From: Thermodesulforhabdaceae bacterium
Lineage (GTDB): Bacteria > Desulfobacterota > Syntrophobacteria > Syntrophobacterales > Thermodesulforhabdaceae
Reading direction: 5' to 3'
Length of the DNA: 64,000 nt
NCBI GenBank assembly: GCA_037482015.1
Contig: JBBFKT010000006.1
Coordinates: forward strand, 91,001 to 155,000
Shown here: one piece after another, positions 34,475 to 42,484 of the stretch
Layout: each line of letters starts with the position of its first letter
Numbering within the stretch: the first letter of the stretch is position 1
Position numbers and translations under genes: made by a program
The notes under the pieces: model-generated
Seen by the model: the letters and a program-made list of their open reading frames with translations, nothing else
What the model was told of the DNA's origin: nothing
The model's database searches: none

Positions 34475-35794
34475 TTGAACGAGACGTCGCTGATAGACAA
34501 AATAAAAAGTAGATCTGCTAAGGTCGGCATAGTAGGTCTTGGATATGTAGGGCTTCCTCTGGCTATACATTGTATTCAAGCAGGTTTTTCCGTGCTTGGA
34601 TTTGACATAGACAAAACAAAGGTTGAAAACATTCTGGCAGGGAAAAGCTACATCAAACACGTTTCAGAAGAAGCCATTGGGAAGTTTGTAGCGGAAGGTA
34701 AATTACAGGCAACCTGGGAACTGGATAGACTATCCGAACCGGACTGCGTGATTGTTTGCGTTCCCACGCCCCTTACAAGACATCGAGAACCGGATCTCAG
34801 GTTTGTAATTGCAACCACCGAGAGCATATCCAGAACACTTCGCCCCGGTCAGTTAATATCGCTAGAAAGCACCACCTATCCCGGAACAACCGAGGAAGTT
34901 CTTCTCCCTATTCTGGAAAGAAAGGGGCTTAAGGTGGGAGAAGATTTTTTTCTTGCTTTTTCACCGGAAAGAGAAGATCCCGGAAATCCTCATTACAATA
35001 CAGCCAACACACCCAAAATAGTTGGGGGAGTAACCGATGCATGCCTCGAAGTGGCTAAAACATTTTATGAGACCGTAACAGTTCGAGTAGTCCCCGTTTC
35101 ATCACCTAAGGTCGCCGAATTTGCCAAACTTCTCGAAAATATCTACCGGAGTGTCAACATAGCTCTTGTTAACGAAATGAAAATGATTGCTCAGCGGATG
35201 AATATCAACATCTGGGAGGTGATAGACGCTGCCGCCACAAAACCCTTCGGTTTTACCCCCTTCTATCCGGGACCTGGGCTTGGTGGGCATTGTATCCCTA
35301 TAGATCCTTTTTATCTTTCCTGGAAAGCAAGAGAATATAATCTTACGGCTAGATTCATCGAGCTTGCCGGTGAAATCAACGTGGCAATGCCCAATTATGT
35401 TCTCCAGCGTATTACGGAAGCACTTAACGACCATGGGAAATGCCTCAAGGGAAGCTCTATACTTATACTAGGGGTTGCTTACAAAAAAGATGTGGACGAC
35501 GACAGAGAATCTCCCGCTTATCCCCTTATGGAACTTTTAATGGAGCGAGGAGCAAGAGTAGCTTACAATGACCCATTCATCCCCCGCCTTAAACCAACAA
35601 GAAAATATCGCTTTGATCTGGTTTCGACGGAACTCACAGAAGAATCCCTAAAATCTTTTGATGCGGTGGTCATAGTGACAGATCATTCTGCATACGACTA
35701 TCAGTGGATTGTAAAAAACGCTCAACTGGTGATTGACACTCGTAATGCTACAAAACACGTGAAGGAATGGCGCGAGAAAATTGTCTTTGCTTAA
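34475..35794 (+). CDS. Nucleotide-sugar dehydrogenase (UDP-GlcNAc/UDP-glucose 6-dehydrogenase, WbpA type)
   Basis: This 439-residue NAD-dependent enzyme oxidises the C6 hydroxyl of a UDP-sugar to a carboxylate for surface polysaccharide synthesis. It has Rossmann motif VGIVGLGYVGLPLA, VCVPTPL, SLESTTYPGTTEE, the substrate-binding FSPERE and catalytic Cys in GGHCIPIDPFYL. The pattern and length favour the WbpA (UDP-N-acetylglucosamine/hexosamine) group over Ugd, but specificity is not certain. The start is TTG at 34475 after AGAAGGGGG. It is a single gene, divergent from the ferritin-like/SOD pair and convergent with the dsrE-like genes. Confidence 0.9.
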   Translation: MNETSLIDKIKSRSAKVGIVGLGYVGLPLAIHCIQAGFSVLGFDIDKTKVENILAGKSYIKHVSEEAIGKFVAEGKLQATWELDRLSEPDCVIVCVPTPLTRHREPDLRFVIATTESISRTLRPGQLISLESTTYPGTTEEVLLPILERKGLKVGEDFFLAFSPEREDPGNPHYNTANTPKIVGGVTDACLEVAKTFYETVTVRVVPVSSPKVAEFAKLLENIYRSVNIALVNEMKMIAQRMNINIWEVIDAAATKPFGFTPFYPGPGLGGHCIPIDPFYLSWKAREYNLTARFIELAGEINVAMPNYVLQRITEALNDHGKCLKGSSILILGVAYKKDVDDDRESPAYPLMELLMERGARVAYNDPFIPRLKPTRKYRFDLVSTELTEESLKSFDAVVIVTDHSAYDYQWIVKNAQLVIDTRNATKHVKEWREKIVFA

Positions 35795-35870
35795 GCAGCA
35801 ATGTCAAGAAAGGTTCTGAGTTAAAAATCAATAACCAGACAGTGGGTAGCGGAAGCGTATCTTATTCTAA

Positions 35871-35903
35871 AGAGGGATAGCCATCCAACACAGCCATCCC
35901 TCT
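35871..35903. terminator. Hairpin between convergent genes, probable bidirectional terminator
   Basis: AGAGGGAT (35871-35878) pairs perfectly with ATCCCTCT (35896-35903). It sits between the nucleotide-sugar dehydrogenase and the last gene of the hdr operon. T-runs are weak. Confidence 0.5.
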
Positions 35904-35911
35904 AATGTTTG

Positions 35912-36277
35912 TCAGAAAGTGAAGACCTTATAGTCGGGATCTGCCATTTTGGCGACAAGCACAGGAGCACCGGCAATTTCGGCTCCCTGGATTATATCCT
36001 CTGGACCTATAAGGCGTTTATCAGCACAGGCTTTACAAACATAGATGGGGGCTTTTAGGGAAATGAGTCTGTCAATAAAATCCTTCATGCGTTCCCCTGT
36101 TGGCGCGTAAATACCTTCAGCCATCCCTACCTGAGCCCAGTGAATAGCGTCGTCTATTAGAAAAACTTCTACATTGTTACCACTTTCAGCCGCAAGTGCT
36201 GCGAATTGAAAAGATCTGGTCGCTCCACCTGCTTTTTCCAGTCCTTTAGAGATTATAAACAAAAGTTTTTGAGCCAC
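35912..36277 (-). CDS. DsrE-family protein, last gene of the tusA-hdr operon
   Basis: This 121-residue protein has the DsrE/DsrF-like alpha/beta fold signature (KLLFIISKGLEKAGGATRSFQFA) and a cysteine pair in VCKACADKRL near residue 85, where sulfurtransferases of this family carry their persulfide Cys. It probably accepts or donates sulfane sulfur to TusA or the Hdr-like complex; this is inference from family and context. The start is GTG 36277 after a strong AAGGAGGTGATG. It follows its paralogue by 26 bases. Confidence 0.82.
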   Translation of the reverse strand: MAQKLLFIISKGLEKAGGATRSFQFAALAAESGNNVEVFLIDDAIHWAQVGMAEGIYAPTGERMKDFIDRLISLKAPIYVCKACADKRLIGPEDIIQGAEIAGAPVLVAKMADPDYKVFTF

Positions 36278-36303
36278 GACATCACCTCCTTATTTTGTTG
36301 AGA

Positions 36304-36669
36304 TTAATACACCAGTGTTGCCTTAGCCGAAAGAATCTCCTGAGTAAGAGTGGCACCGGCGATAAGTGTTGTGCCCTCTATAAGATCTTTTTCCTCAATT
36401 TTTCGTTCCTTAACACAGGGAGTGCAGACAAGGATTTTTCCCCCTTGTTGCAAGAAGCTTTCAATTAGTTGTTTAAGCGGCGGCAGTCCCGATGCATGAA
36501 TGTGGTCAGCATAACCCTTTTTAGCCAGATAGACGCCTGTTCCCTGGAGCACTATAACGGCTTCCACGTCCATCGCCTGAGCCGCGTTAGCCATCATAAA
36601 AGGAAATGTGGCTCTTTCTGGATCTTCACCAGCATGAGTTGCAATGTAAACAATCTTTTCGTCAGCCAT
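36304..36669 (-). CDS. DsrE-family protein, paralogue
   Basis: This 121-residue DsrE-like protein has a nucleotide-free Rossmann-like start (KIVYIATHAGEDPERATFPF) and a CxxC in LVCTPCVKERKI at the position of the family's sulfur-carrying Cys. It has the same length as the following gene but differs in sequence, so the two could form a hetero-oligomer like DsrEF; that is inference. ATG 36669 follows CAGGAGGAG. It starts 16 bases after the hdrB-like gene. Confidence 0.82.
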   Translation of the reverse strand: MADEKIVYIATHAGEDPERATFPFMMANAAQAMDVEAVIVLQGTGVYLAKKGYADHIHASGLPPLKQLIESFLQQGGKILVCTPCVKERKIEEKDLIEGTTLIAGATLTQEILSAKATLVY

Positions 36670-36685
36670 AACGCTTCTCCTCCTG

Positions 36686-37621
36686 TTATTGTTCTGCGTA
36701 ACGCCTTAAAAATTCCCCTAAATCCTCAACTTCGCCTCCAGCCCTTTTAAGATTCTCAAAACATACAGGGCACATTGTAATAATCTGCGCTCCCGTGCTG
36801 CTGAGTTGTTTCAGTCGTTTTGATGCTATCTCCCTGGAAAGCTTTGGCGAAACCGATTCGGCGGGACCTCCACAGCAGTGAGTAAACGTTCCGGACTGCT
36901 GCACATCCAGCACTTCAACTCCTAAGTCGGTTAGTAAACGCCTTGGAACATGGGAAAGGTTCAAATATCTACCAAAGAAACAGGGATCATGTAATGTAAC
37001 CCGCAATCCCTTGAAACCATCTCCCCGAAGCCTGAGAAGTTCCATGTAGGTGTAAACATTAAAGCTGGAACCGACATATTTGGGATAGAGCACCTTAAAA
37101 GCGTAAGTTGTGTGAGGATCAATGGTGATGATGGTTTTAATACCGTCATTTGCCAGCTTATCACTGACTCGACTGGCATGATCTACAAAGCCTTCTTCAT
37201 CGCCCAGGTCATAGAGCAAAATCCCGCTGTAAAGATCCAGTTCGGGACGGTAGGCAAAACGAATTCCTGAAAGTTGTAGTAATTCCACAATATTTCGTAA
37301 CAGTTTTTCAGACGAAGCAAGTTTTCTGTTAGAAAGAGCCACAAAAGATCCAAGCTGAATAAATGGTATGGGCACCAGACTGCTGTATTTTATCCACGAA
37401 GCCCTGGGAGTGTCTTCAAATTGTTCCATGATTCTGGTGACTTTTCTGATCAGGGGAAGGAACTGAATCATGAGTCCGGTAACCAGGATGGTATCGCCAT
37501 CTCTGGGGATTTTCAGATTTTTCCACCATCGGTTGATAGCTGAGGGCAAAACGGCAAAGGGATTACCGGTATTACCCACATTACGCCCGATTAAATCAAC
37601 AATGACCCTTGGATCATACAT
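36686..37621 (-). CDS. HdrB-like protein with one intact CCG domain
   Basis: This 311-residue protein belongs to the heterodisulfide reductase B/GlpC CCG family. The C-terminal half has the full cysteine set for a noncubane [4Fe-4S] cluster: HDPCFFGRY, HCCGGPAE and MCPVCFENLK. The N-terminal half has only a relic (YSGILLYDLGDEE, TIDPHTTYAFKVLYP) without cysteines. Methanogen HdrB has two such sites, so this subunit would hold one catalytic cluster, as in HdrD- or DsrK-like relatives. It overlaps the hdrC-like gene by eight bases. It is probably the site where a disulfide, persulfide or TusA-bound sulfur substrate is reduced or formed. Confidence 0.87.
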   Translation of the reverse strand: MYDPRVIVDLIGRNVGNTGNPFAVLPSAINRWWKNLKIPRDGDTILVTGLMIQFLPLIRKVTRIMEQFEDTPRASWIKYSSLVPIPFIQLGSFVALSNRKLASSEKLLRNIVELLQLSGIRFAYRPELDLYSGILLYDLGDEEGFVDHASRVSDKLANDGIKTIITIDPHTTYAFKVLYPKYVGSSFNVYTYMELLRLRGDGFKGLRVTLHDPCFFGRYLNLSHVPRRLLTDLGVEVLDVQQSGTFTHCCGGPAESVSPKLSREIASKRLKQLSSTGAQIITMCPVCFENLKRAGGEVEDLGEFLRRYAEQ

Positions 37622-37952
37622 GATTTTGTTTCCTCCAGAGATGAATCATATAACGGCGGAGCCCCATAATAAGTTCCCCCGGATCTGCGCCCCTGGGACA
37701 GGTATGAATACACAATCCGCAGTGGAGGCATCGCCAGAGTTCGTATGCTTTTTCTATGATTTTCCCTTTAGCCCCAAGTTGAGCGTAACGAATAATTTCT
37801 CTTGGGAAATGATCCGCTCCCAGCGGACAAACTGCCACACAGGTGCCACAGTTGAAACAATCGTATGCTTTGTCCAGTCCGAACCGTTCAAGTTCTTTCA
37901 TGAAGGAGCAATCCACCGTTATTTGTTGTTCCAGCTTATTCTTGTCCATCAT
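37614..37952 (-). CDS. HdrC-like ferredoxin subunit
   Basis: This 112-residue protein has two classical [4Fe-4S] motifs, CFNCGTCVAVCP and CLHCGLCIHTCP, in the HdrC arrangement. It would carry electrons between the HdrA flavoprotein and HdrB. I prefer ATG 37952 (or 37949), preceded by AGGGTGG, which gives a 17-base overlap with the upstream wHTH gene; a start at 37994 is possible but would overlap by 59 bases. Confidence 0.88.
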   Translation of the reverse strand: MMDKNKLEQQITVDCSFMKELERFGLDKAYDCFNCGTCVAVCPLGADHFPREIIRYAQLGAKGKIIEKAYELWRCLHCGLCIHTCPRGADPGELIMGLRRYMIHLWRKQNHV

Positions 37953-38253
37953 TTTGAACCACCCTGTAAGCAAAATAGGAGCCTCGTTTTTCATGTTCCA
38001 CTACGACCCCATACTTTTTAAGAGAAGCCACCCACCAGAGAACTTCATGGGAAGGAATACCTGAAACTTCGGCAATTTCCGGCACGGTTTTAGACCCATC
38101 TTTTAATGCCGATTTGATAGCTGAAATTTTGCGACTCTGCTCTTTCACAAGTTCCTTCACCCGCTTAACAGTTTTTTCTCGCTCGAGCCTTACTCGTTTA
38201 ATAGCTTCGGGTAAACTTTTCCTGCTCTGGTTTTCACTTTTCTTTTCCGTCAT
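37936..38253 (-). CDS. Small winged-helix protein inside the hdr operon
   Basis: This 105-residue basic protein has a long charged helix (residues about 10-50, REREKTVKRVKELVKEQ-like) followed by a helix-turn-helix/winged-helix domain (TVPEIAEVSGIPSHEVLWW, KYGVVVEHEKRGSYFAYRV). It has no cysteines. It is co-transcribed between hdrA and hdrC, which is unusual for a plain regulator. It could be an autoregulator or a structural subunit using a wHTH fold for protein contacts. Neither can be decided from sequence. Confidence 0.75.
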   Translation of the reverse strand: MTEKKSENQSRKSLPEAIKRVRLEREKTVKRVKELVKEQSRKISAIKSALKDGSKTVPEIAEVSGIPSHEVLWWVASLKKYGVVVEHEKRGSYFAYRVVQNDGQE

Positions 38254-38274
38254 TGCCTGCTTCTCCCCTCTTTT

Positions 38275-40179
38275 CTACACCGCATCACTTGAAACAATCG
38301 CATCCACCATGGCTTCATACTGGTAAAGGGTGGCTCCTCTTACCTGAATCGCCCCCGTTGGGCATACCGCCACGCAGGCTCCACAACCAAGACAGAGTGC
38401 CGGAATTACACGAGCTTTACGCACAATCCTGCCGTCTCGCTCTTCTTCAACAAGTTCAATTGCCCCTTTTCTAAGACAGGCTTCCACACAGGCACCGGTT
38501 CCTTCGCACTTTTCTGGATCAACCTCTGCAACAAATGGATCGAGTTCTACATAGCCTTTACCAAGGAGGATAGCTGCCTTAGAAGCCGCAGCCGATGCGG
38601 CGTTGCAGGATTCCCCAACATCCATTGGCGCCTGACATGTTCCGGCTAAAAAGATACCCTCCGTGCGAAGTTCAACAGGACGAAGTTTCGGATGGACTTC
38701 CAGTAAAAATCTATCGGATCCCACGGGAAGTTTCATAAGATTTATGAGGTCGTTTATGTCGTTTGGTTCCATGCCAACGGCGAGCACAACCAGATCGGCA
38801 GGAATAGACACTTCTTCCCCAAAAGTCAGCGTATCTTTGACTCGAACAACTAGAGGCATTGGTGAAACATCCGACGGGCGTTCCACCACAGGAGGATCTT
38901 CCGGTTCAAATCTTATGAAAACCACCTTGTTGTGAGAAGCATTCCGATACAAATCTTCTTGCCAGCGACCGTAGGTCCGAATATCGCGGTAAAGCTCAAA
39001 AACCTTTGTCCCGGGATAACGCTCTCTAATCCTTAAAGCCGCATTAAGAGATGCTGAACAGCAAACTCGGGAGCAATACTCATTTAAGTATCCCCGTTCA
39101 CCTTCATCGTGAACCCCTGGAATTTGACGACTCCCCACGCAGTGAATAATGACCATGCTTCTTATCGGGCGTCCTGATAAAAAGAGAGTCGATCCGCAGC
39201 CACAGCCGTTCCTGAGAATTTCAATAAGCTGGGGCAGAGTAATTACTTCCGGAAATTCACCATAGCCATATTCGCCCTTATAAGGCGTGTAAGGCTTAAA
39301 TCCGGTTGCAAGAATAATGGCTCCCGTTTTGATTTTTTCCAGAGAATGCTCCCGAGATATTTTGCCGATAAGAACTCCTTTAGAAGGGACAGAGGTTACA
39401 CATTCAGAAAGCTTGTTAAGATCCTTCCCAGGCGCACAGTATCCTGCCAAATCAGCCGGTGGAGTAATTTCAACTGTCAGGGAAAAATTCCCGACATAGC
39501 CATCAAATCCAATTACTCGAGCGCAGGTATAAACGGAGATGAGCGGGTGAGAAGCAATACTTCTGGCTAGCCTGAGAATCAAATCCGGGGCGGACTCCCC
39601 TGCAGGAGCAAGATGATCTAGCGAGGCGACTCGCCCCCCCAAGAATGGAGTTTTTTCGATAAGCGCTACGGCAATGCCCTGATTGGCAAGATCGAGAGCC
39701 GCCCTCATGCCGGCAACGCCCCCTCCTATGACGGTGGCATGAGCTGTCGCTTCGATCCGGATAGGTTCAAGCGGCTCAAGAAGCCTTGCCTTTTCGGTGG
39801 CGGCAGCTATGAGAGAAAAGGCTTTGCGAGTGGCTGCTTCGCCATGATGCACCCAGCTTACCTGTTCACGAATATTGGCATGCTCGTAAAGATATGGATT
39901 GACTCCGGCTTGAACTAACACGCTCCTGAAGGTCGCTTCGTGGAGGCTGGGAGAGCAAGAAGCTATCACCACTCTGTCGATTTTTCCTTCCTGCAAATCC
40001 TTTAGAATAAGCTCCTGTCCCGGATCCGAACACATGAAAGAGTGATCTCTTGCAATGGTAACCCCAGGAAGGCTTTTTACTCGAACTCTCAGTGCCTCTA
40101 CATCCACATGGTCAGATATGTTTCCTCCACAGTGACAGATATAGACTCCAACTCTTGGCAAATCCTTTCTCTCGCACAT
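38275..40179 (-). CDS. HdrA-family flavoprotein (full length, with C-terminal ferredoxin domain)
   Basis: This 634-residue protein has the N-terminal HdrA Fe-S segment (GVYICHCGGNISDHVD, CSPSLHE), the FAD-binding TrxR-like domain (VIGGGVAGMRAALDLANQG), the HdrA-specific cysteines in HCVGSRQ and YCSRVCC, and a C-terminal two-cluster ferredoxin. The last cluster is canonical (CLGCGACVAVCP). The first reads CEGTGACVEAC, with Thr at the second ligand position and no Pro, so it may hold a [3Fe-4S] or an altered cluster. HdrA proteins accept electrons from hydrogenase, formate dehydrogenase or NADH modules and can bifurcate them at FAD. A strong AGGAGGGG precedes ATG 40179. Confidence 0.92.
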   Translation of the reverse strand: MCERKDLPRVGVYICHCGGNISDHVDVEALRVRVKSLPGVTIARDHSFMCSDPGQELILKDLQEGKIDRVVIASCSPSLHEATFRSVLVQAGVNPYLYEHANIREQVSWVHHGEAATRKAFSLIAAATEKARLLEPLEPIRIEATAHATVIGGGVAGMRAALDLANQGIAVALIEKTPFLGGRVASLDHLAPAGESAPDLILRLARSIASHPLISVYTCARVIGFDGYVGNFSLTVEITPPADLAGYCAPGKDLNKLSECVTSVPSKGVLIGKISREHSLEKIKTGAIILATGFKPYTPYKGEYGYGEFPEVITLPQLIEILRNGCGCGSTLFLSGRPIRSMVIIHCVGSRQIPGVHDEGERGYLNEYCSRVCCSASLNAALRIRERYPGTKVFELYRDIRTYGRWQEDLYRNASHNKVVFIRFEPEDPPVVERPSDVSPMPLVVRVKDTLTFGEEVSIPADLVVLAVGMEPNDINDLINLMKLPVGSDRFLLEVHPKLRPVELRTEGIFLAGTCQAPMDVGESCNAASAAASKAAILLGKGYVELDPFVAEVDPEKCEGTGACVEACLRKGAIELVEEERDGRIVRKARVIPALCLGCGACVAVCPTGAIQVRGATLYQYEAMVDAIVSSDAV

Positions 40180-40200
40180 TAAAACACCCCTCCTGGTCCC

Positions 40201-41529
40201 TTAACCTGGCATTTTTACGCTGCCAGGCTCAATCTCTCTGGCTTTTGCTGCTTTTATGTAATTTGCCGCCTGCATTGCTGCAGCGCTCGCCTCAGCAATG
40301 CTATCCACAATGTCTTTCATTCCCAGAGCTGCCCCGGCTGCAAAGATGCCGTCTTCGTGAGTTTTTGTAGGCACAGCTAATGGATCAGGTCCGATCAGAA
40401 AATGATCAGATCCTGTGGCAAGAGAAGAATTCGAAACGGGAACCCAGGACGGGATTTTTCCTAAAGCCAGCACCACAAGATCATGTTGAGCTGTTGTTAC
40501 ACCGCCGTTTAGTTGATCTTCATAGTGAACAATAACTGAGTCGTCGTCACCCTGCTCCAGCCACGCCACTTTTGCTCTTACAAATTGGATGCCCATGGCT
40601 CTGGCGTTCTGGTAAAACTGCTCGTAATTTTTCCCGAAAGCTCTTATGTCCATGAAATAAATTGTGATATCCGCAAGGGGCAAAGCACCGGAAACAAGCA
40701 TAGCCTGTTTGATTGCATACATGCAGCAGACTCGGGAGCAGTAAGGGATACCAAAACTTAGGTCTCTTGACCCTACGCATTGAATAAAGGCTACCGAATC
40801 GGGTTCTTTTCCATCGGAAGGACGCAGGACTCGATTATAGGGACCATGAGGCGCCAGAAGGCGTTCCATCTGAAGAGCGCTTATAACATTGCGAATGCTT
40901 CCTTTTCCATATTGAGGGACCTCATCAATTGTAATAGTGGAAAATCCCGTAGTCACAACGGCAGCAATCGCTTCAATGATGAACGTTTCCGACTTTTGAT
41001 CATAAACTATGGCATCTGTTGGGCAAACCGAATAGCATCTACCACACAACATACAGTAATCCGGATTCAACACGGCGATTTGCGGAATTGCATTGGAAAA
41101 AGGAACGGAAATCGCTTTCGTCGCTGCAAAGTTTCCTTGATATGAGTCAGGCATAAAAACAGGACAGGCATATTCGCATTTACGGCATCCTATGCATTTT
41201 TCTTCATCAACATAGCGAGCTTTTTTCAACACGGTAGCATGTATTAGCCTATCTTTTTTCTTTTCGAGCTTTTGAAGTTCGCAGTAGGTAAAAAGCTTTA
41301 TTCTACCGTGATGAGCCGCCGCAGCCATCTTTGGTGTAGTTATACAGCTTGCGCAGTCCAGGGTGGGGAAAACCTTAGAAAGTTTTATCATGGCGCCACC
41401 AATAGATGTATCCTTTTCAACTAGCGCTACTGAATGTCCCTGATCGGCGATGTCTAAAGCGGCTTGAAGTCCGGCAATACCGCCTCCGATAACCACAACA
41501 TCAAAGTTTAAGATCCGGTGGTCTTTCAT
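40201..41529 (-). CDS. QmoA/HdrA-like flavoprotein with inserted ferredoxin domain
   Basis: This 442-residue HdrA-type FAD protein resembles QmoA in size. It has the FAD loop VVIGGGIAGLQAALDIADQG, LDCASCITTPKMAAAAHH, an inserted two-cluster ferredoxin (CIGCRKCEYACP, CMLCGRCYSVCP), and the HdrA motifs QCVGSRD and YCSRVCC. Two HdrA-family proteins side by side recall QmoA/QmoB, but the neighbours here are MvhD and TusA rather than AprAB, and no QmoC-like membrane subunit is present. Its start overlaps the mvhD-like stop by one base (TAATG). Confidence 0.9.
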   Translation of the reverse strand: MKDHRILNFDVVVIGGGIAGLQAALDIADQGHSVALVEKDTSIGGAMIKLSKVFPTLDCASCITTPKMAAAAHHGRIKLFTYCELQKLEKKKDRLIHATVLKKARYVDEEKCIGCRKCEYACPVFMPDSYQGNFAATKAISVPFSNAIPQIAVLNPDYCMLCGRCYSVCPTDAIVYDQKSETFIIEAIAAVVTTGFSTITIDEVPQYGKGSIRNVISALQMERLLAPHGPYNRVLRPSDGKEPDSVAFIQCVGSRDLSFGIPYCSRVCCMYAIKQAMLVSGALPLADITIYFMDIRAFGKNYEQFYQNARAMGIQFVRAKVAWLEQGDDDSVIVHYEDQLNGGVTTAQHDLVVLALGKIPSWVPVSNSSLATGSDHFLIGPDPLAVPTKTHEDGIFAAGAALGMKDIVDSIAEASAAAMQAANYIKAAKAREIEPGSVKMPG

Positions 41530-41987
41530 TAGCTTCCTCCCTCGCTTCCAGCACCACCGCTTGCCTCTGAGAGTATTCTCTCACTACCTGGCGGTCCCAG
41601 TTCTTTAACGATTTCGGCCATCTGGTTCACTTCGTTCAGGAAGGCTCGAATGCACACCGTGCAGATGGAAGTAAGTCTTAGGCGGCGTATGTCCAATCCT
41701 CGAACTTTCATGAGTTGATAAACTCGGTCGATTCTTCTGGCGAGAGCTTCATAAGCCCCTTCGTATGGGCATTCCACGCCGCAACTCATAACAATGATGC
41801 CCCAGATGCCTTTTTCGAAGCAGTCGAGATAGAACTTTTCAGGAAACATCACTGGCGCTTTAACCTTCAAGATGTAAGTGTTAGCTGGATAACTTGCGTG
41901 AGCCTGTCCTACTGCATCCGCACCGGGATAAGCGCAAGCTTCTGTTGCCAGAATAAGGATTTTCCCTGCCTGGCTGGGAGAATTCAT
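41529..41987 (-). CDS. MvhD/FlpD-like [2Fe-2S] electron-transfer subunit
   Basis: This 152-residue protein matches the MvhD/FrhD/FlpD family that links hydrogenases or dehydrogenases to HdrA. Cysteines lie in EACAYPGAD, SCGVECPYEG and CTVCIRAFLNEVNQM, the expected cluster ligands. In methanogens MvhD feeds electrons from H2 into HdrA. Here no hydrogenase or FdhA gene is adjacent, so the electron partner is unknown. ATG 41987 is preferred over an in-frame TTG at 41993. It lies eight bases after tusA. Confidence 0.88.
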   Translation of the reverse strand: MNSPSQAGKILILATEACAYPGADAVGQAHASYPANTYILKVKAPVMFPEKFYLDCFEKGIWGIIVMSCGVECPYEGAYEALARRIDRVYQLMKVRGLDIRRLRLTSICTVCIRAFLNEVNQMAEIVKELGPPGSERILSEASGGAGSEGGS

Positions 41988-41995
41988 AAGCAACC

Positions 41996-42241
41996 CTATT
42001 TTTTTCGCATTACAAAGATTCGTTCGTAGCCGTCTGCTGAAACATGACCGAGATACTCATGACCGGCTTTCTTTGCCCACACGGGGATATCGTTTTTGGT
42101 GCCGGGGTCACTTGAAAGAATTTCAAGCACTTCGCCAACTTTAACCTTCCCTATGGCTTTTTTGGCTTCAAGAAGGGGACCCGGACAGGCACTGCCTCGA
42201 GCATCAACAACCGCTGCTGGTTTTACGTTGCCAAGATCCAT
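41996..42241 (-). CDS. tusA: TusA-family sulfur carrier
   Basis: This 81-residue TusA/SirA protein has the signature ARGSACPGPLLEAKKAI, in which the Cys of CPGP carries persulfide sulfur. It is the first gene of the operon, with ribosome site GAGGAGGAA before ATG 42241. In sulfur metabolism, TusA delivers sulfane sulfur to DsrE-type proteins, DsrC or sHdr complexes; the downstream dsrE-like and hdr genes make that role likely here. The -24/-12 promoter at 42306-42320 lies upstream. Confidence 0.93.
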   Translation of the reverse strand: MDLGNVKPAAVVDARGSACPGPLLEAKKAIGKVKVGEVLEILSSDPGTKNDIPVWAKKAGHEYLGHVSADGYERIFVMRKK

Positions 42242-42305
42242 GATGGTTCCTCCTCTGTGTTACGTTTTTTTATTCTTCGCATCATCTGTTCGCTCATAAC
42301 TTTGG

Positions 42306-42320
42306 GCAAGGATTGTGCCA
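42306..42320 (-). promoter_or_regulatory. Sigma-54 (-24/-12) promoter of the tusA-hdr operon
   Basis: On the minus strand the sequence is TGGCACAATCCTTGC, an exact match to TGGCAC-N5-TTGC. The predicted start point is near 42295, giving a leader of about 54 bases before tusA. Confidence 0.85.
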
Positions 42321-42394
42321 GGTAGTGTTCCTTTTTCGAAATAGCCCGACTTTCAGATTGGACAATAAATTGCGGTCAAAACATCCTGGGATGA

Positions 42395-42410
42395 AGGTTG
42401 TTTACAACCT
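42395..42410. promoter_or_regulatory. 16-base palindrome, possible operator
   Basis: AGGTTGT, TT, ACAACCT forms a perfect inverted repeat about 100-115 bases upstream of the predicted tusA transcription start. Confidence 0.5.
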
Positions 42411-42418
42411 GTTTCTTT

Positions 42419-42461
42419 GTTAACATATTAATGTTTCCAGCCGACAAAGTTAACATATTAA
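42419..42461. promoter_or_regulatory. Tandem GTTAACATATTAA repeats, candidate enhancer (UAS)
   Basis: GTTAACATATTAA occurs at 42419-42431 and again at 42449-42461, 30 bases apart (about three helical turns), with a further GTTAAC at 42462-42467. They lie about 125-165 bases upstream of the predicted tusA start point and just before the activator gene, so they could serve enhancer binding and autoregulation. Confidence 0.6.
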
Positions 42462-42484
42462 GTTAACATTAAAGGAGAAATCTA

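Larger units (their letters stand above)
42242..42484. other. Divergent control region between tusA operon and its PAS/sigma-54 activator gene
   Basis: This 243-base spacer contains a sigma-54 promoter directed at tusA, a 16-base palindrome, and tandem 13-base repeats next to the activator gene. The layout is that of a bacterial enhancer region. Confidence 0.7.

Noticed and set aside
38275..41529. Assignment of the two HdrA-like genes as QmoAB of sulfate reduction
   Set aside because: No AprAB or QmoC gene is linked, and the partners are TusA, MvhD, HdrBC and DsrE, so a separate complex is more likely.
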